This document shows, piece after piece, positions 24,054 through 36,047 of a stretch of 64,000 bases of DNA. The DNA is from Apiospora phragmitis. Taxonomy: Eukaryota; Ascomycota; Sordariomycetes; Amphisphaeriales; Apiosporaceae. Below the pieces are notes generated by a model. That model was not told the origin of the DNA and did no database searches. It saw nothing but the letters and a program-made list of their open reading frames with translations. The position numbers and the translations under genes were made by a program. The stretch lies in NCBI GenBank assembly GCA_038363925.1, contig JAQQWL010000011.1:744001-808000 (forward strand), written 5' to 3'. The first letter of the stretch is position 1. Each line of letters begins with the position of its first letter.

Positions 24054-24435
24054 GACCCCCCGAGGCCCCCTCTGCAACATCCCCGACTACACCCGAGCCC
24101 GGCAGCAGTGGGTCGCCGACGCCATCCAGGATCTGCGGGGCCGCAAGGACGACGAGGGCAACCCGGCCCAGTGCACGGCGGGCGCCGGGCCGGCCCACTG
24201 CGACATCGCGGCCTGCCAGCACCACGCCGCCATCTGGTTCTGCAACGACAACACGTCGCCCAGCAGTACCAGCTGCAACACCATCGCCGACTACGCCCAG
24301 GTCATCTACGACAAGTGCTCGTACAAGTGGCACAAGGGCAAGCACTGGACGCAGGGCCAGCTGTTCGACGCCGGGTCCGGGCCGGGCGGCAGCGGGGGCT
24401 GGGGCAATGTCGTCGTTGGATATCACAAGTGCTGA
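24054..24435 (+). pseudogene. small Cys-rich secreted-type protein, first exon not found
   Basis: An open frame of 126 codons begins after a good acceptor (ctcatccag) at 24053. It contains CNIPDYTRARQQW, AQCTAGAGPAHCDIAAC, AAIWFCNDNT, IADYAQVIYDKC and ends NVVVGYHKC; eight Cys are spaced as in small secreted fungal proteins carrying an IW(F/W)CNDN motif. A donor (AG/GTAAGC) at 23955 is present upstream, but the frame it would join hits a stop 10 codons earlier and has no ATG. I could find neither signal peptide nor start in the 266 bp back to the divergent HIT gene. Most likely a truncated or decayed effector-type gene, or one with an unrecognised first exon. Function unknown. Confidence 0.55.
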
Positions 24436-24849
24436 TTTCGTTATGGAAGTAGAAAGTTACACACTCTAGAGCATGTGTAATTTGGAACGTATGCATAAAA
24501 GGGTAGAGGAGAGGAGGGGATGGCGGGCATGAGAACAACGGCGTTTTGCTTACACCGATTGGAGTTAAGGCAGGGAATGTCATAAAGGCAAAGCCCTTCA
24601 CCATGAGCATAACAGAGTAACTGCACTTTCGTCCAGCTACGTAGTATATTGTGTTCAAAAATCAGTCCCAGAAGTTCTTTATGAAAACATTTCCCTCGAC
24701 TCCTCCGACATGAATCCGTCATCAATCTGAGCCCAGGTCCCCCATTCATTATCGTTGACCGTAGTCTTGCGCGAAGACCGCTTCATTCCATTCTTGAATT
24801 CCCGCAATCGCCCGTCATGAATAAAAGGCTCAGCTCAGGGAGTCGTCAA
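24436..24849. other. intergenic
   Basis: No gene or RNA seen. Confidence 0.45.
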
Positions 24850-24997
24850 TCCCGCTCCGGGTGGGGCTCGAACCGTCAACCTGTGCCTACGAAAACCCCC
24901 GTGCCCGGGTCACGGTTGTCCGGGAGGGGGCGCACCCCTTCACCCGGACGGGGTTTCATCCTCCCCTTCGAACTTACTACCACTCGGCCAGCGCGGA
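24850..24997 (-). ncRNA. tRNA-like relic with a folded GC-rich insert
   Basis: On the minus strand a perfect A-box-like TGGCCGAGTGG (24992-24982) and a B-box-like GGTTCGAGCCC (24872-24862) occur in tRNA order. Flanks TCCGCGCT and AGCGGGA would nearly pair as an acceptor stem (one extra base). The spacing is about 110 nt. The insert at 24891-24957 folds as a three-way junction: outer stem GAAA.CCCC with GGGGTTTC; hairpin CGTG/CACG; long hairpin GTCCGGG/CCCGGAC with AGGGG/CCCCT inside. D- and T-stems pair poorly. It could be a decayed type-II tRNA (Leu/Ser-like A box) with a long intron, a tRNA-derived repeat, or coincidence. Confidence 0.3.
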
Positions 24998-25254
24998 CAG
25001 GCCAGCCTATTGACCAAGCGAGTAAGTTTCCCGGTTTGGTGAAAAAAAACCAGCTGTTATTAGGCCTTATAACCTGCAGCTCACTTGTACCCCTCCCCCT
25101 TTTCGTCCCCATGGATATGTGAACTTCGTCACGTGTAGCATTTGGGGGTGGAATCGAAGTTGCTAGTAGATGATGAGCTTAGGCATGCTCTTCAGACATA
25201 TTACGTGTAGAGTTTCGTTATCTCGTTGCGTTCCACCTCGATCGTTCCCCATCT

Positions 25255-26336
25255 GTGTTTCTCTTTAGCATCATATTTTCACAAATTCATCCGGTCATTT
25301 TGACGTACCTTCACCTCCGAGGAGCGATTCGCGACCATCTGGAAGAGACCCAACTTGAACTCCAGGATATCCTCTACCCTGCTGTTGACTTCATGGAGGG
25401 TAGCGACCGTGACGCGGAACCCCTTTTCAAGATCTCTGACAAGTCCGACCCCGGTGACTTGGAACGCAGAGCATGGGCTCCGCTTTGGGTAATATCTAAC
25501 TGGGACAATCAATATAACAGCGAGCCTCTTGTTGTCATCGTCTCCGAACGCAAAGGCATGCAAGTGTTGGCCGGACAGCGTTGTGCCCCCTGCCCGCGTA
25601 ACTAACCGGTGAAGCTTCTCAAAGAAAGGTCCGCAACCCCCCTTTCCGGCGTCAACCACGAGAGGCACACCTACCTGACTGACGGCACTGCCCATGTGAA
25701 GATTTGGGTTCGGCTTTGAAGGAGTGAAGCAATGGAGAGCGGTCCAACGACGCTTCAAGCTGCTGCCTCGTCGTGTTCTCGAGAGAGTCTTGGAAGTTTC
25801 CTCGTACGTTGCTCACGGGGCAGCTTCTGATTGGATAACCTATTTGAAGAAGAAAACGGTGCAGAGCAGGGAATGAGCGATCGATTGATAGGAACCATGT
25901 CGGCTATACTGAAGGAAGTCTCGCAAAAGTGCCTATTCGTAATTTCTGCTCGTGAGTCTCATCACACGAAACATCGATTTACCGGAATTCCAAGGCGATC
26001 CTTCCTCACGATGAGTACTTATAACCGCTTACTGACTCTAGCTGGCTCAGAATGCCTACAGCCTCTTCCTCCTCAAGAAAGCTCGATGGTTTCTACGGGC
26101 CAGGTGTTGGAGAGGAATACCACCAAAGAGTACGTCAGCAGAAGACCTGGCGAATTGCCCAATCAGCATTGAAATGGGTCAACATAGCCAATCAGCATAA
26201 GAGGGTTCGTTCACCCCTGGAGAGCTATGTATGGGATGCATTGGCTATTAATCACTGGTTGAACGAACGACCCATCCATTCTCAAGTGAGACAGGCAATT
26301 CATCCAATCATCGACAGCTGGGAAGCCATGGTATAA
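25255..26336 (+). other. unrecognised coding-like segments
   Basis: Two plus-strand stretches look codon-biased: about 25291-25605 (GAIRDHLEETQLELQDIL) and 26052-26336 (VRQQKTWRIAQSALKW). A possible exon lies between them at 25831-25968, ending in a GT donor with a CTCTAG acceptor at 26041. No ATG-led model connects them and I recognise no domain. They may be a degenerate or lineage-specific gene; chance is not excluded. Confidence 0.25.
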
Positions 26337-27365
26337 GTTCCGAAAGGTGATGGATAAAAGACCCAGGACAATAGGAGACGTGAACATTGCCGAATATGTG
26401 TCTTCTGTGTAAAGAGAGTTGGAAACGTGTTTATGCCAGTTACCAATACCTCCTCCCATTCACCACTTCATGTTACTTTTTTTGCCTACCCCAATTATGT
26501 AATGATCCAGATTCTCTTCATGTCTCAACAAAATAGGAAGTAAGTTCAAGGGAAAGACAGACCCCTTATCAGGCTGTCAGGGGGTTACGTGGAAACAAGT
26601 TGAGAAGAAGAGTTTAAAGTGACGGGAAAGTCAATTACCTACCAGCAAGAACCCCTAATCTAAACTGAAGAGGGGGGAAGAAAAGCTCCGATGACTCAGA
26701 TTTAAAGAAACTGAACACAAACCACCCCCGCAATGTCTCGGAAACACTCAAGTGTTGGTAGACCGTGAAACGTGTGGATATACTCAAGTGGTGTCTCAGG
26801 CACGTTCACACACATCGCCAAGAAGACGTACAAACAAGATGGTAGGTGGATGAATATACAATGTTAGGCTAATGAGGCTCTGATGGTATAATAAGTAGGT
26901 ATTGTTCGAAAACGAATCCGCCTTGCCATGATAATGATGATAACCAGAAATAGCATGCATTCTCATCTCGTGCCTTCAAATTCGACCAATTATGCTTGCG
27001 AGAGAGAGATGTGCAGCGACAAAAGAAAATTGATGAACCCGCCCTCCCATCTATTGATCCAGCTGCCAATGTCCGCGTCCCCCCTTTCCCTTGTCTACAA
27101 TGCATGCATAGGTATCTTTCCGACCCCCTGAAATCCATGTTGCGCCGGTGTTTCTTGCAAACAAACATCCAAAGACATGCAGCACATTTACTTCATCAAA
27201 AGGTATCTTTTCCACAGTAAGAAACAGGTGAACCCCCATAACTCCGATTAATGCCCAATCAAAAATTCGCAGATTTTGCTCTTCTCCCAGGTCGTCGTCC
27301 TGCGCGTGTTTCAAAGCATATTGAAAGGTTTGAAATTGCCCCGGTAATAAAGGGGGTGAGGGGGC
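26337..27365. other. intergenic, downstream of the arrestin gene
   Basis: No gene seen. A purine-rich low-complexity stretch (about 26520-26720) and the arrestin 3' UTR lie here. Confidence 0.45.
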
Positions 27366-30135
27366 TTAGGCTCGTCGTTGCGTCAAGGCGCCGGCCATGG
27401 TCAGTGTCGGCAAGACGGGTCGCTGAATTTCCACACTACGGCTCGGGATCGACCGTCCGCCGGGTGTGCGCGGGTTCGCCACGTTGACCCGCCCGTTCCG
27501 GCCGGTGATGCGGCTGGGGTGGCCGAAGTCTTCGTCGCCGCTGTCGCTGTCGCCATCGTCATAATCGGCAAGCCGAGCAAAGTAGTCGGCCAAACCGTCC
27601 ACACTAGGGGTGCCGACGACGGCATCGTACTGCGGGGGCAGATCAGCCAATGGCGGTGGAGCTTCGTCCTCCTCAAAGGCTGGCGGGTTGAACGAGGGGT
27701 AGCGCATCAGATGGATTGGCCGGGACACCGCTGGTGGTTGTTGTTGTTGTTGTTGCTGTTGTTGAGTAGCGCCCTGTTGACGTTGTACTGCTTGTGTACC
27801 GCCTGCTTGAGCTTGTGATCCGAGGTGTGCAACAGGTGGTGGTGCGAGGGGTGATGGTTCGACACTCATGGGAGTGGGCTCGACTGAGGGGATGGTGCCA
27901 GTGCTCGATGCTGGAGACGGGTTCGTCGCAATAATGTTAGCGTCGTGGCATCCGCAAGTCGCCTGCTGGTGGTACATGGGTTGCTCCGCGCCAGAGTACT
28001 CGGGCAAGCTAGTGTTAGCCTGTGTCGCACGACAGTTGAGCACAGTAAACGGCGAGTCAATGCTGATTTCGAAGTGTCGTCTGCGCTTGCCAGATGGGTC
28101 TTCAGGGTCAAGTCGCGAGATTCGCATGACGATCTAGTAAATACAGTTAGTCTCGAATGAATCGAAAAGGGGTAGTTCCGCGTCTTGGCTTACCTTAATC
28201 CAATGATAGACATTGACGTTCTTCCAGCTGCAGTCAGGATTCAGGCGGACAGTCTTGTCCTTTGCCATTTGGTCGCACGTCGGGATCTGCACGTTCATCT
28301 CGATTTCGGTTGATCCCCAATACGACTCTAGGCCTAGATCTAAATCGCCAAGCAGGTTGTCGGACGGATCGGGCAACGGGTGTGGCGCAGTGTGACTCCT
28401 CGATGCCTCCAGACTCCTTCGCCGGGCGGCTGCAACACGTGCTTCGTGTCTCTCGTCGGGCGAAAGCTCGCCACCGCTCAAAATGTTGATCTCCGAGTTT
28501 TCGAACTGCTTATCCATGGGTTTTCCGGCAGACTTCTCCAGTAAGAGAATCTTCCTGCCAGGGTCCTTTCGGGTGACACGGCGGTCATTGGTCCAGTATT
28601 CAATCGATTCCGTGACAAACACCTTAAGTTTGTGCACCTGGACCTTCGCGAGGGGCGTCAGCTTGAAAGCGATTGGAATTTTTGTTCCATATAGGAATGA
28701 TTTCCCCGAAATCATGATGTCGTAGTGTAATTGATCCTCCCATTGCCTGCTGATCGAGATCGGTTCCGTCATCTCGAGTGAAAGCTGGTCGGGGACTCTG
28801 ACGATGCTAACTTCTTTGCTCCCGTGCAGGTTTGGCTTAAACGCGCCGGCTCTCTCGACAACGGTTTCCAACGCCCATTTTACGGAGCCAAACTGCAGCT
28901 TCGTCGTTTCTAACTGGTGGTGGTCGATGGGCAACTCGAACGAGTATTCGTAAGTTCCAGGATAGAAGACCTTGTAGCCCTTCGGCACGGCATTGACGCT
29001 AGGGGACTCGCCCTTTCCGAAACTGCGCGATTGGACCGATTGTAAAGATAGTCGCTTATACTCTCTCGCCGTGAGGTTAGCCCGGGATTGGTTCTTCAAG
29101 TTCAAGGAGAGCTGAGACTGCGCCGCGAGATTTGAGCTACTGGCCGTGCTGCTGCCACGGATGCTATAATTGCACTGGTTGCCATACGGCGTCTCCCAGG
29201 TCTCATGCATCGCATGGAAAAATGTAAGCACCTGTGTCCGCAGAGACTCCTCCTCGTATTGCTCGACCTTCATGGGCGGGATACCCTCGGGCCACTCAGT
29301 TCTTGCTTTTCCAACAAGCTTCAAGGTGACCGACTTCAGCTTCACGTTCTTCGAGACGTCAAGCCGAAGCTTGCCCCTCAAAAGCGCAGTCGAGTTTGCT
29401 GTCTCGTGGCGTGGGTGACCGTCGTGCTCGAATCCCGTCAAGAATACATTCGGCTCGGCAAGGACGATCGAACATGATACACCACTTCCCGAAGCAACTG
29501 GCTTAGGCACCTCGGTCACCGAACTCATGATGTTCTTGGCAGAGCGCATAGACATGATGCTACTGCGATGCGAGTTTTGTATCGCTGTATTCAGCAGAGG
29601 ACCCCGTCGATTGTCCACCATGGTCGAAGGCATACCCGATGCCCCAATTGCCGGAACGGAAACCATTGACATGGGCCTTGTTGAGACCTCCGGCGTTGTC
29701 CTGAGTGTCCGGTTGCAGCTAGACGTGCTAGACCGCGGGGTTTCACTGCAAGTTGATGCGACGTCTGTGGCAACGTACTGGGAGAAGTGCTCCTTGATCG
29801 GCGCAAATACCCTCTCGAATGCGGCTCTCTTGGAGGATTTGGATTTGAATTTGGGGCTCTTCGTCTGTCGATCAGCTCGAGCCTGCTCCTTATCAACCTT
29901 AACAGACCGTTTGGGTTTCGGGGTAGTTGACAGGCCTCAACTCGGGAGGAATATAGCCAGAAGGATACGAGACGATATGGATCGATTGAGGTCGTCGTGT
30001 CCGTGGCCGTATGGGAGGCACTGGCAAACTGGGTGGGCGGTTTGACAAGTGATGCCGCGGTCTGTAGTAGACGTTACCCGTCAACGGATGGGAAAAGTGG
30101 TCTGGCCGCAGGTAGTGATCTTCCGATTCTGTCAT
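27366..30135 (-). CDS. alpha-arrestin (Aly/ART-like Rsp5 adaptor; one frame break)
   Basis: Minus-strand exons 30135-28194 and 28133-27366, intron 60 nt (GTAAGC..TACTAG, phase 0, joining HWIK to IVMRIS). With one extra base removed from the G4 run at 29920-29923 the protein is 902 aa. The N-terminus MTESEDHYLRPDHFSHPLTG is followed by a basic stretch (KSPKFKSKSSK). The arrestin N lobe contains LLRGKLRLDVSKNVKLKSV and KARTEWPEGIPP, as in yeast Aly1/Aly2; the C lobe contains YDIMISGKSFLYGTKIPI. The C-terminal tail carries poly-Gln (27733-27766 region) and a PPQY motif (27627-27638), the PPxY that recruits Rsp5/NEDD4 ubiquitin ligases. Predicted role: cytosolic adaptor for ubiquitin-driven endocytosis of plasma-membrane transporters. 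Confidence 0.9.
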
Positions 30136-33100
30136 TGTGGCGGTTTGTTAGGACGTGTCGCAAGCACCAACATCATCTTCAAGAACCCAGGCCGGGGAAG
30201 GGGGAAGACTAGGGCAATATCTAGTACAGGAGTGGGAGCGGTAGTATAGGTGAATATAGGATAAGAGTGGGTAACAAGGAGTTGTCTCGGGATGACTTTA
30301 GGCACGAGTCGCTGGGTAACGCGAGACGACGCGACCAAAAATAAGCTACCTCAGCTCATCATGCGGCAATGCCGAGATTTAGGTGAATGTAACGAATGCG
30401 TTGGCCAAACTTGGGCGGTGAAAGCATCACAGGCATGTAGGGATCATTGTGGTAGGTTAGGCCAGGAGGTGTGTAAAGCATGTACTGTTTGTATGTGGAG
30501 GGAATGCAAAACAGGGAAGCAGCATATGGGCATGGTAGCAGCCGGATGGGCATCTGGGTATCTATAACCCCCCGAGACAAAGGGAAATGGGACACCTACA
30601 TACAGTTCAGTGAATCATAAAAAAAGTCATTATGGTACGAAAGAAGGCGTGGAAACATGCGGTCTTGGGCGGTCTTGAACGGGAAAGAGTTTGCTGTTTG
30701 AGATAAAGCAAATCCGGTGCAAGCGTTGGAGGGAAGGTCCTGGTCGTCCCAAAAGCTGCTGTCTCAATTTCCCCTGCCCCTCGCTATTATCTGACGGGCA
30801 GATGGCAAATGGCTTGCGCGACACAGATTCAATCGACGATCAGTGCTGACTTGCTGTGGTCACAAGAGTGAAATTGTGAAGTGGGATGCCCTCTGAATGT
30901 CGCAGGCGATATGGGGTTATGGGGATGCGTGTTTTCGGGAGAGGAGAGGCTGGATCTCTGGTGTGATGAACGTTAGATTGTCGTGTTGCTGAGTGAAGGG
31001 TTGAGTGCGATTGATGCGATACTGATGCTGATGACTGAACTGGCTATGAGGGACTGACTGGCTGGGCGGGTAACCTTGCAGATGATCGGCCTATGATGTA
31101 GTGCTCCCCAATCAAGCATGGCATCCCAAGGATACTGGGGCGTCACAGAGCGCTGAGCAGAGCCGTAGCGTCCAAGAGGAACAACCCTAGTCCATAGTGC
31201 CCCTCTCGACGCGGCTTCGTCGGCAACCCTTGGAACCCTTGGACAATATCCTTCCAAATTACAGATAGCCTGTTGGTTGAGATGCAGGTCGTGCATGCAT
31301 AGATAGGTACGGTAGCAACGCATCATTGGACACACATTCACTCAATCGTTCGCGCTCGTCATTCTCATCAATTGCTTCAGAAGAGTCATGGAGAATCAAG
31401 GTTGACACACCACAGGCGGCGTTGGCCAGTGAGTGAGTGCCTGCCCCGGGTATCGGGCACGAGTCAGTGTCGCAAATGAAGTAATGCCTGGACGGGGCAG
31501 GACTTTTGGATTTTCAGAAGAGCTTCCAGCTTCCAGGCTTTGCTGATGCGGAGAAGGGTGAGCCTGGCCAATGAGGAGTCTCATAATTCTGCTCCGCGTC
31601 ATGAGCACATACCCTGGCAGCAATTTTCCCTCGTCCCTCGTCTTCCAAGGCGAAGAAATGCGGAACTCGGAAGTTGTCCATGAATTCTCCAGAGAGTGTG
31701 TGTGTGTCGCGTCAGCCCATCCATTAGATCCCAGATGGCTGGTCCGTCCTGTACAACATAAGATACCTGATAATAATAATCAAAGCGAAAAATGCGTCTT
31801 CAGACGAACATCTCCGAGGTACCCTGGGGCCTGGGCCGTCCAATGCACTAGCAATTGACTTGAAGCGGCCAGGCGTGCGCTTGCTGACTTGGTTGCTAGT
31901 AGCAGCAAATGAATACTTTGTCACAGATGGCTAGTGTCGTGGGGAGCCCGGCCGGGATGGGATACCTTCAGTACTTTCAGCACCCTATGCGACACGTCAA
32001 CCACCGGCTATGTTTCGCTAATAAACCGGGTATATCCTTCGATACATTGCAGATTGGCGCTGTCTCCAGGTGTCGTATCAGCAGCGGTGAGTTGTTGTGA
32101 GTTCGCTCAGCTCGGCAAACTGGAATACTGCTTGCTGGTAAGGTGGTGGGCAATCATCCAACCTCGCTGTGCTGTGGCGGTGGAGAGGGAACCACAGCCA
32201 TCTGATGGGCATTTCCCAGTCGTGTTTGCTTGTGCCTGGCCGAAAGCCGGAAAAAAAAAATTGGCGGTAGTGATGCACGTTTACGTTGACAACGGCATCA
32301 TCGGGTTGCCACTCTCGAACCTGGGTAGGTTGTCGATCAGGCCGATCCATCCCCGTGGCACGATGGATTGAGCGTCTCCGGGAACGGCACTCGAATGGCG
32401 GGCAGCGTGCGGGACGAGACGCGAAAACTGGAGACCCCCCCTCGGAGGCATCGGCATTCTCCAGATCGACGCTTTCTATAATCGTCCTCGGTAGGCGACG
32501 ATGGGAAAAACTCAATACCAGTTAGGGACCGAGGAGCTACGAAGGTCCAAGCCCCAGGGCAGTTTCGCAAAGGTTCAGCAAACCTTATCTTCAGTTCGTT
32601 GGGATTTGATGGATATCAATCAAATGGATCAATTTGGACCGGTCGGTGTCCACGGTCTGTTGACCCTTCCATCATCAACTGTCACTTCGTCATAAGGGTC
32701 TTCTGTTCAACTCTCCACGCACTACGCTACGTACCAGTAATTAGTACCTACCTACCGCCGGTCTTTGGAATACACCTACAGTAGATGCTGAAAAACCCTT
32801 ATTGGGCGTGCGTGTTGTTGACTGCACCCGTTCAAGACAGCTCACGATTCCAAATTGGCAATGCGGTGCTTTCTACGGAGGTTTGGTCCTTTCTTGATGA
32901 CCGCCATTTCCAAGAAGGCCAATGGGATCTGCCCATGCAGCATCACGTCAGGACCGGCAAGGGGCCCTGATAAGTTCCAGTATTTCCACCCAACCAATCG
33001 TGGGGAGGCCAGTGCCCAAATGGTCCAGGCCAAGCCTTTTTTCGTTGGCAGTTCCGGAAAAAAAACACAATGGATGACGCCTCTTGTTTAGTCACCGAAA

Positions 33101-34509
33101 TAGGAGTCGATCTGCACGGCGTACGTACGTAAGTGGTGATGCTGACATGGAAAAAAGAAATCGGCACACAAATATTAAACAATTTTCGAGGAGAGTCTTT
33201 ATCGTTCAAGAGGCCTGACAACTAGGTCCTCGATTTAATTCTCCCGAAAGTGTGAGTGAGCCCAGCCAAGCCGTTTACCCGCGCCCTGGCCCGACTTTCC
33301 GTACCATAGATCAGATCAGTGTACAGCAAAGTTTGGACTGATCGTTCAGCACTGATCAGGAGATGTGAGATTAACTTTCACGTTGCCTGCACCCTGCTTA
33401 CTGTGGTTGCTTCCCACATTAGACGAGCCGACAGATGATAGGATAGCATCAGGCCTCGGTGCAGATGACGGACGTTAGATTATGCGCGAACTAGAACAGG
33501 AAACAGGCACTAACGTCAAAACCAATTGCGCCGCATTCAATGCAGAAAACTCATCCAATCGCAGAATGCGGTTGCATTTGGAATCAGAGATGCCTAATCG
33601 AACCGCCAAGCTAGTGGCAGATCCAATGCGATGCCTATCTACTGACCGAGTAGATAGGCAGATAGACTTAATAGACAGTTGGGCAAAAAACCCTCCGCGA
33701 ACCGGCCTCTCCTCGTTCGCCCAAAAGCCACCAATCGTGCAATACCGTATATGGGCCGCATTATGCGAAACCATTATGCTAAGGTTATAGTATAACGGCC
33801 TAGGATGCCACATCATCCTTTTGCGTGCATCAAGGAGATCTAGAACTCGAGACCCTTCACCCGAAGACATATGTAGTACGACGAAGAGTAGAGTAGAGGC
33901 TTAGTATGCTATGCCATCCTCGTTGCCTCGTTAAACTAAATGGATTAGCAAATAGGGAGCCAGCCCCTAGCTTAGCCAACTCATCCACCAGAAAAAGTGA
34001 GGCTGTCGCCGGAGATCACCTCTTTTCCCCGCCTCAGGATCTGTGTGTTACAGACAACGGAAACCCCGTATGTATAGGGAAGAGACCGGCTATACCCTTT
34101 CACCCAACTCTTCAAGTCCCAGTACGAAACCTCACGGAATCGTCTCGAACCTGTGTCCGTGGCAGAAAAGCAATGTAGAACTTACTCGCGCGAAAGATCG
34201 GATGACTGGGTCCATACAAACTCATGCTTGCAAAATAAGCAGCAGGTACTAGTAATAATAGCCATCGGGAGCTCTGCCGACTGCTCAACTTCCTCCTCTC
34301 CTCACTGCCGGTCTCGAGAGGCGCCTATCACGCTCAGCATGAAAAGCCGCAGATCGCGCGCTTTACTTTTGAATCCCCCCGTAGAATGGCTTCACCGCAT
34401 CCCCATTCGAAATGGATACTTATTGATTCCTTTTTGCACTTATGCGATGTGGGTGCGCTGAGCACTCGAACGTAAGCTGGGACCCCCCAAGTCCCGAACG
34501 TGAGAGGAA

Positions 34510-34546
<37 letters not shown>

Positions 34547-34935
34547 AGGAAGAGGAAATGACACAAGCCCCCCCTATCAGCGCCATTGGGCGGCATCGTC
34601 AGCTTGAGCACCTCTGCTTTCTCGGTAGGAATGGAGAGACGAAACCTGACCCGGACACATCAGGACACGCTTGTTCGGCAACTTGACTTTTCTCTAGGGG
34701 GGAAAGCTGTGATTATGTGGCGGCGGCCGTTGACCTCCTGACTGCTGACTGCCGCTTACATCCGAACTCCGACAACCCAAATTTGAGAAAGATACCGGAT
34801 AAGTGGCATTCATTCAGGGGGTGCGGATGCTGCAACTGTAATTCAATATTCCATTGATGTCATTATCTACTATTGACCTAACATAACCCCATTTTTGATT
34901 CCAAAGATAGCTCTTCAGCAACACTGAAGCCCGAT
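30136..34935. other. gene-poor stretch, 4.8 kb
   Basis: No frame with credible codon bias, start and family resemblance in either strand. Base composition is normal (not RIP-like). It holds the arrestin 5' region and the downstream side of the SnoaL-like gene. Short A or C homopolymers and one compound microsatellite (34510-34546) are the only repeats seen. Confidence 0.5.
34510..34546. repeat. compound microsatellite (CG)n(GA)n
   Basis: Eight CG dinucleotides at 34510-34525 run directly into eleven GA/AG dinucleotides to 34546. Confidence 0.95.
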
Positions 34936-36047
34936 TCAGCGCACGCTTTCGATGCTGATCTCCTTGCCCAGTCCGTTCTTCTCGTAGTCGAGCCCGCAGT
35001 TGAGAGCAATACCACTGCCGTGATAGCCGTTGGTAGTGCCACCACCATTAGTAGTCTTGACCCTAGTCATCTCGCGGTCATCCAGAGGGAGCAGCTCCTC
35101 GTCATCAGCGCCCTTGCGCTTCTTGGCACCAGTCTTCTTGGGGGAGACTGTCTTACTGCTGTTGCCGTCGTCATCCCCGTCATCGTCGCAGAGCAGGTCG
35201 ACATCGGACCCCGCGAGCCACTGCTCCATCTTGCCGTACATGGCATGCCAGGCGCCGTGGTCGCGCGCCGTGGGCAGGCAGCGCGTGACCGGATACCCCA
35301 GCCCGCTCTGCGCCGCGGCGAGGTGGCGGTAGCCCTCAGGGAAGGACGCCAGCAGCTCCTGGTCGAACGTAGGCGCGCGGTTGCCGTCGACGGGCACCAC
35401 CTTGTCCTTCTCGTAGAAGAGCTTGACGTACTTGGCCTTCCACTCTCCCGCTCCAGCGTCAGGCTTCTTCTTCTCCTTGACGCAGAAGAAGATGAAGCGG
35501 CAGTCACAGTCGACGTCGAACTCGGCCCCCGCGGGCAGAAGACGTTGGCCTGCGACCCCTGGGTCTGGAAGCGCTGCGTGATGGTCGCCTTCATCTTGCC
35601 GATGGCGCGGTCCGGGTGCGACGGGGAGACCTCGACCAGGGTCCCGCACTCGCGGTGCATGATGAAGTCGCCGCGGTCCTTGCCCCGCTTGGAGATGGCG
35701 ATGAAGTTGTCAATGGTCTGGCCCTTGCTCCAAGCTGTTTGTCTTCTGTTAGCTAAGTGAACTCTGTGGTTTTGGTTCATGATGACATGTGTTTGTGTGT
35801 GTATTTGAGGAATGCTCCATGTCGTAGAGAGGTAAAAGAGGAAGAGGGGAAGTGGAAGGTGCTGCTCACTTGTCCAGACCATGGCCTCTTTGCAGAACAA
35901 GCTGCGGTAGTTCTTCCACTCTGAAGCATCGCGATATACTGGCCACCCTTTGCATAGTTCTGACACGGCAAGCCGGTCCAGGAGATCCTCGGTTGAACCG
36001 TTGATGTGCGAGTACTGGTGGACTTGAGCGTCTGCTGAGGTAGTCAT
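34936..36047 (-). CDS. SnoaL-like (NTF2-fold) domain protein (one frame break)
   Basis: Minus-strand exons 36047-35870 and 35734-34936; the 135-nt intron (GTGAGC..AAACAG) splits a Thr codon. With one base added to the C5 run at 35526-35530 the protein is about 325 aa. The order fits the fungal SnoaL-like polyketide-cyclase fold: [75 protein letters not shown] and FPEGYRHLA. An acidic/Lys-rich linker ([23 protein letters not shown]) near the C-terminus resembles a nuclear localisation signal, but that is inference. Members have varied or no catalytic activity and the substrate is unknown. Confidence 0.82.

Noticed and set aside
35020..35760. 246-codon plus-strand ORF over the SnoaL-like gene
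   Set aside because: The minus strand carries family motifs on both sides of a one-base break; the plus frame has none.
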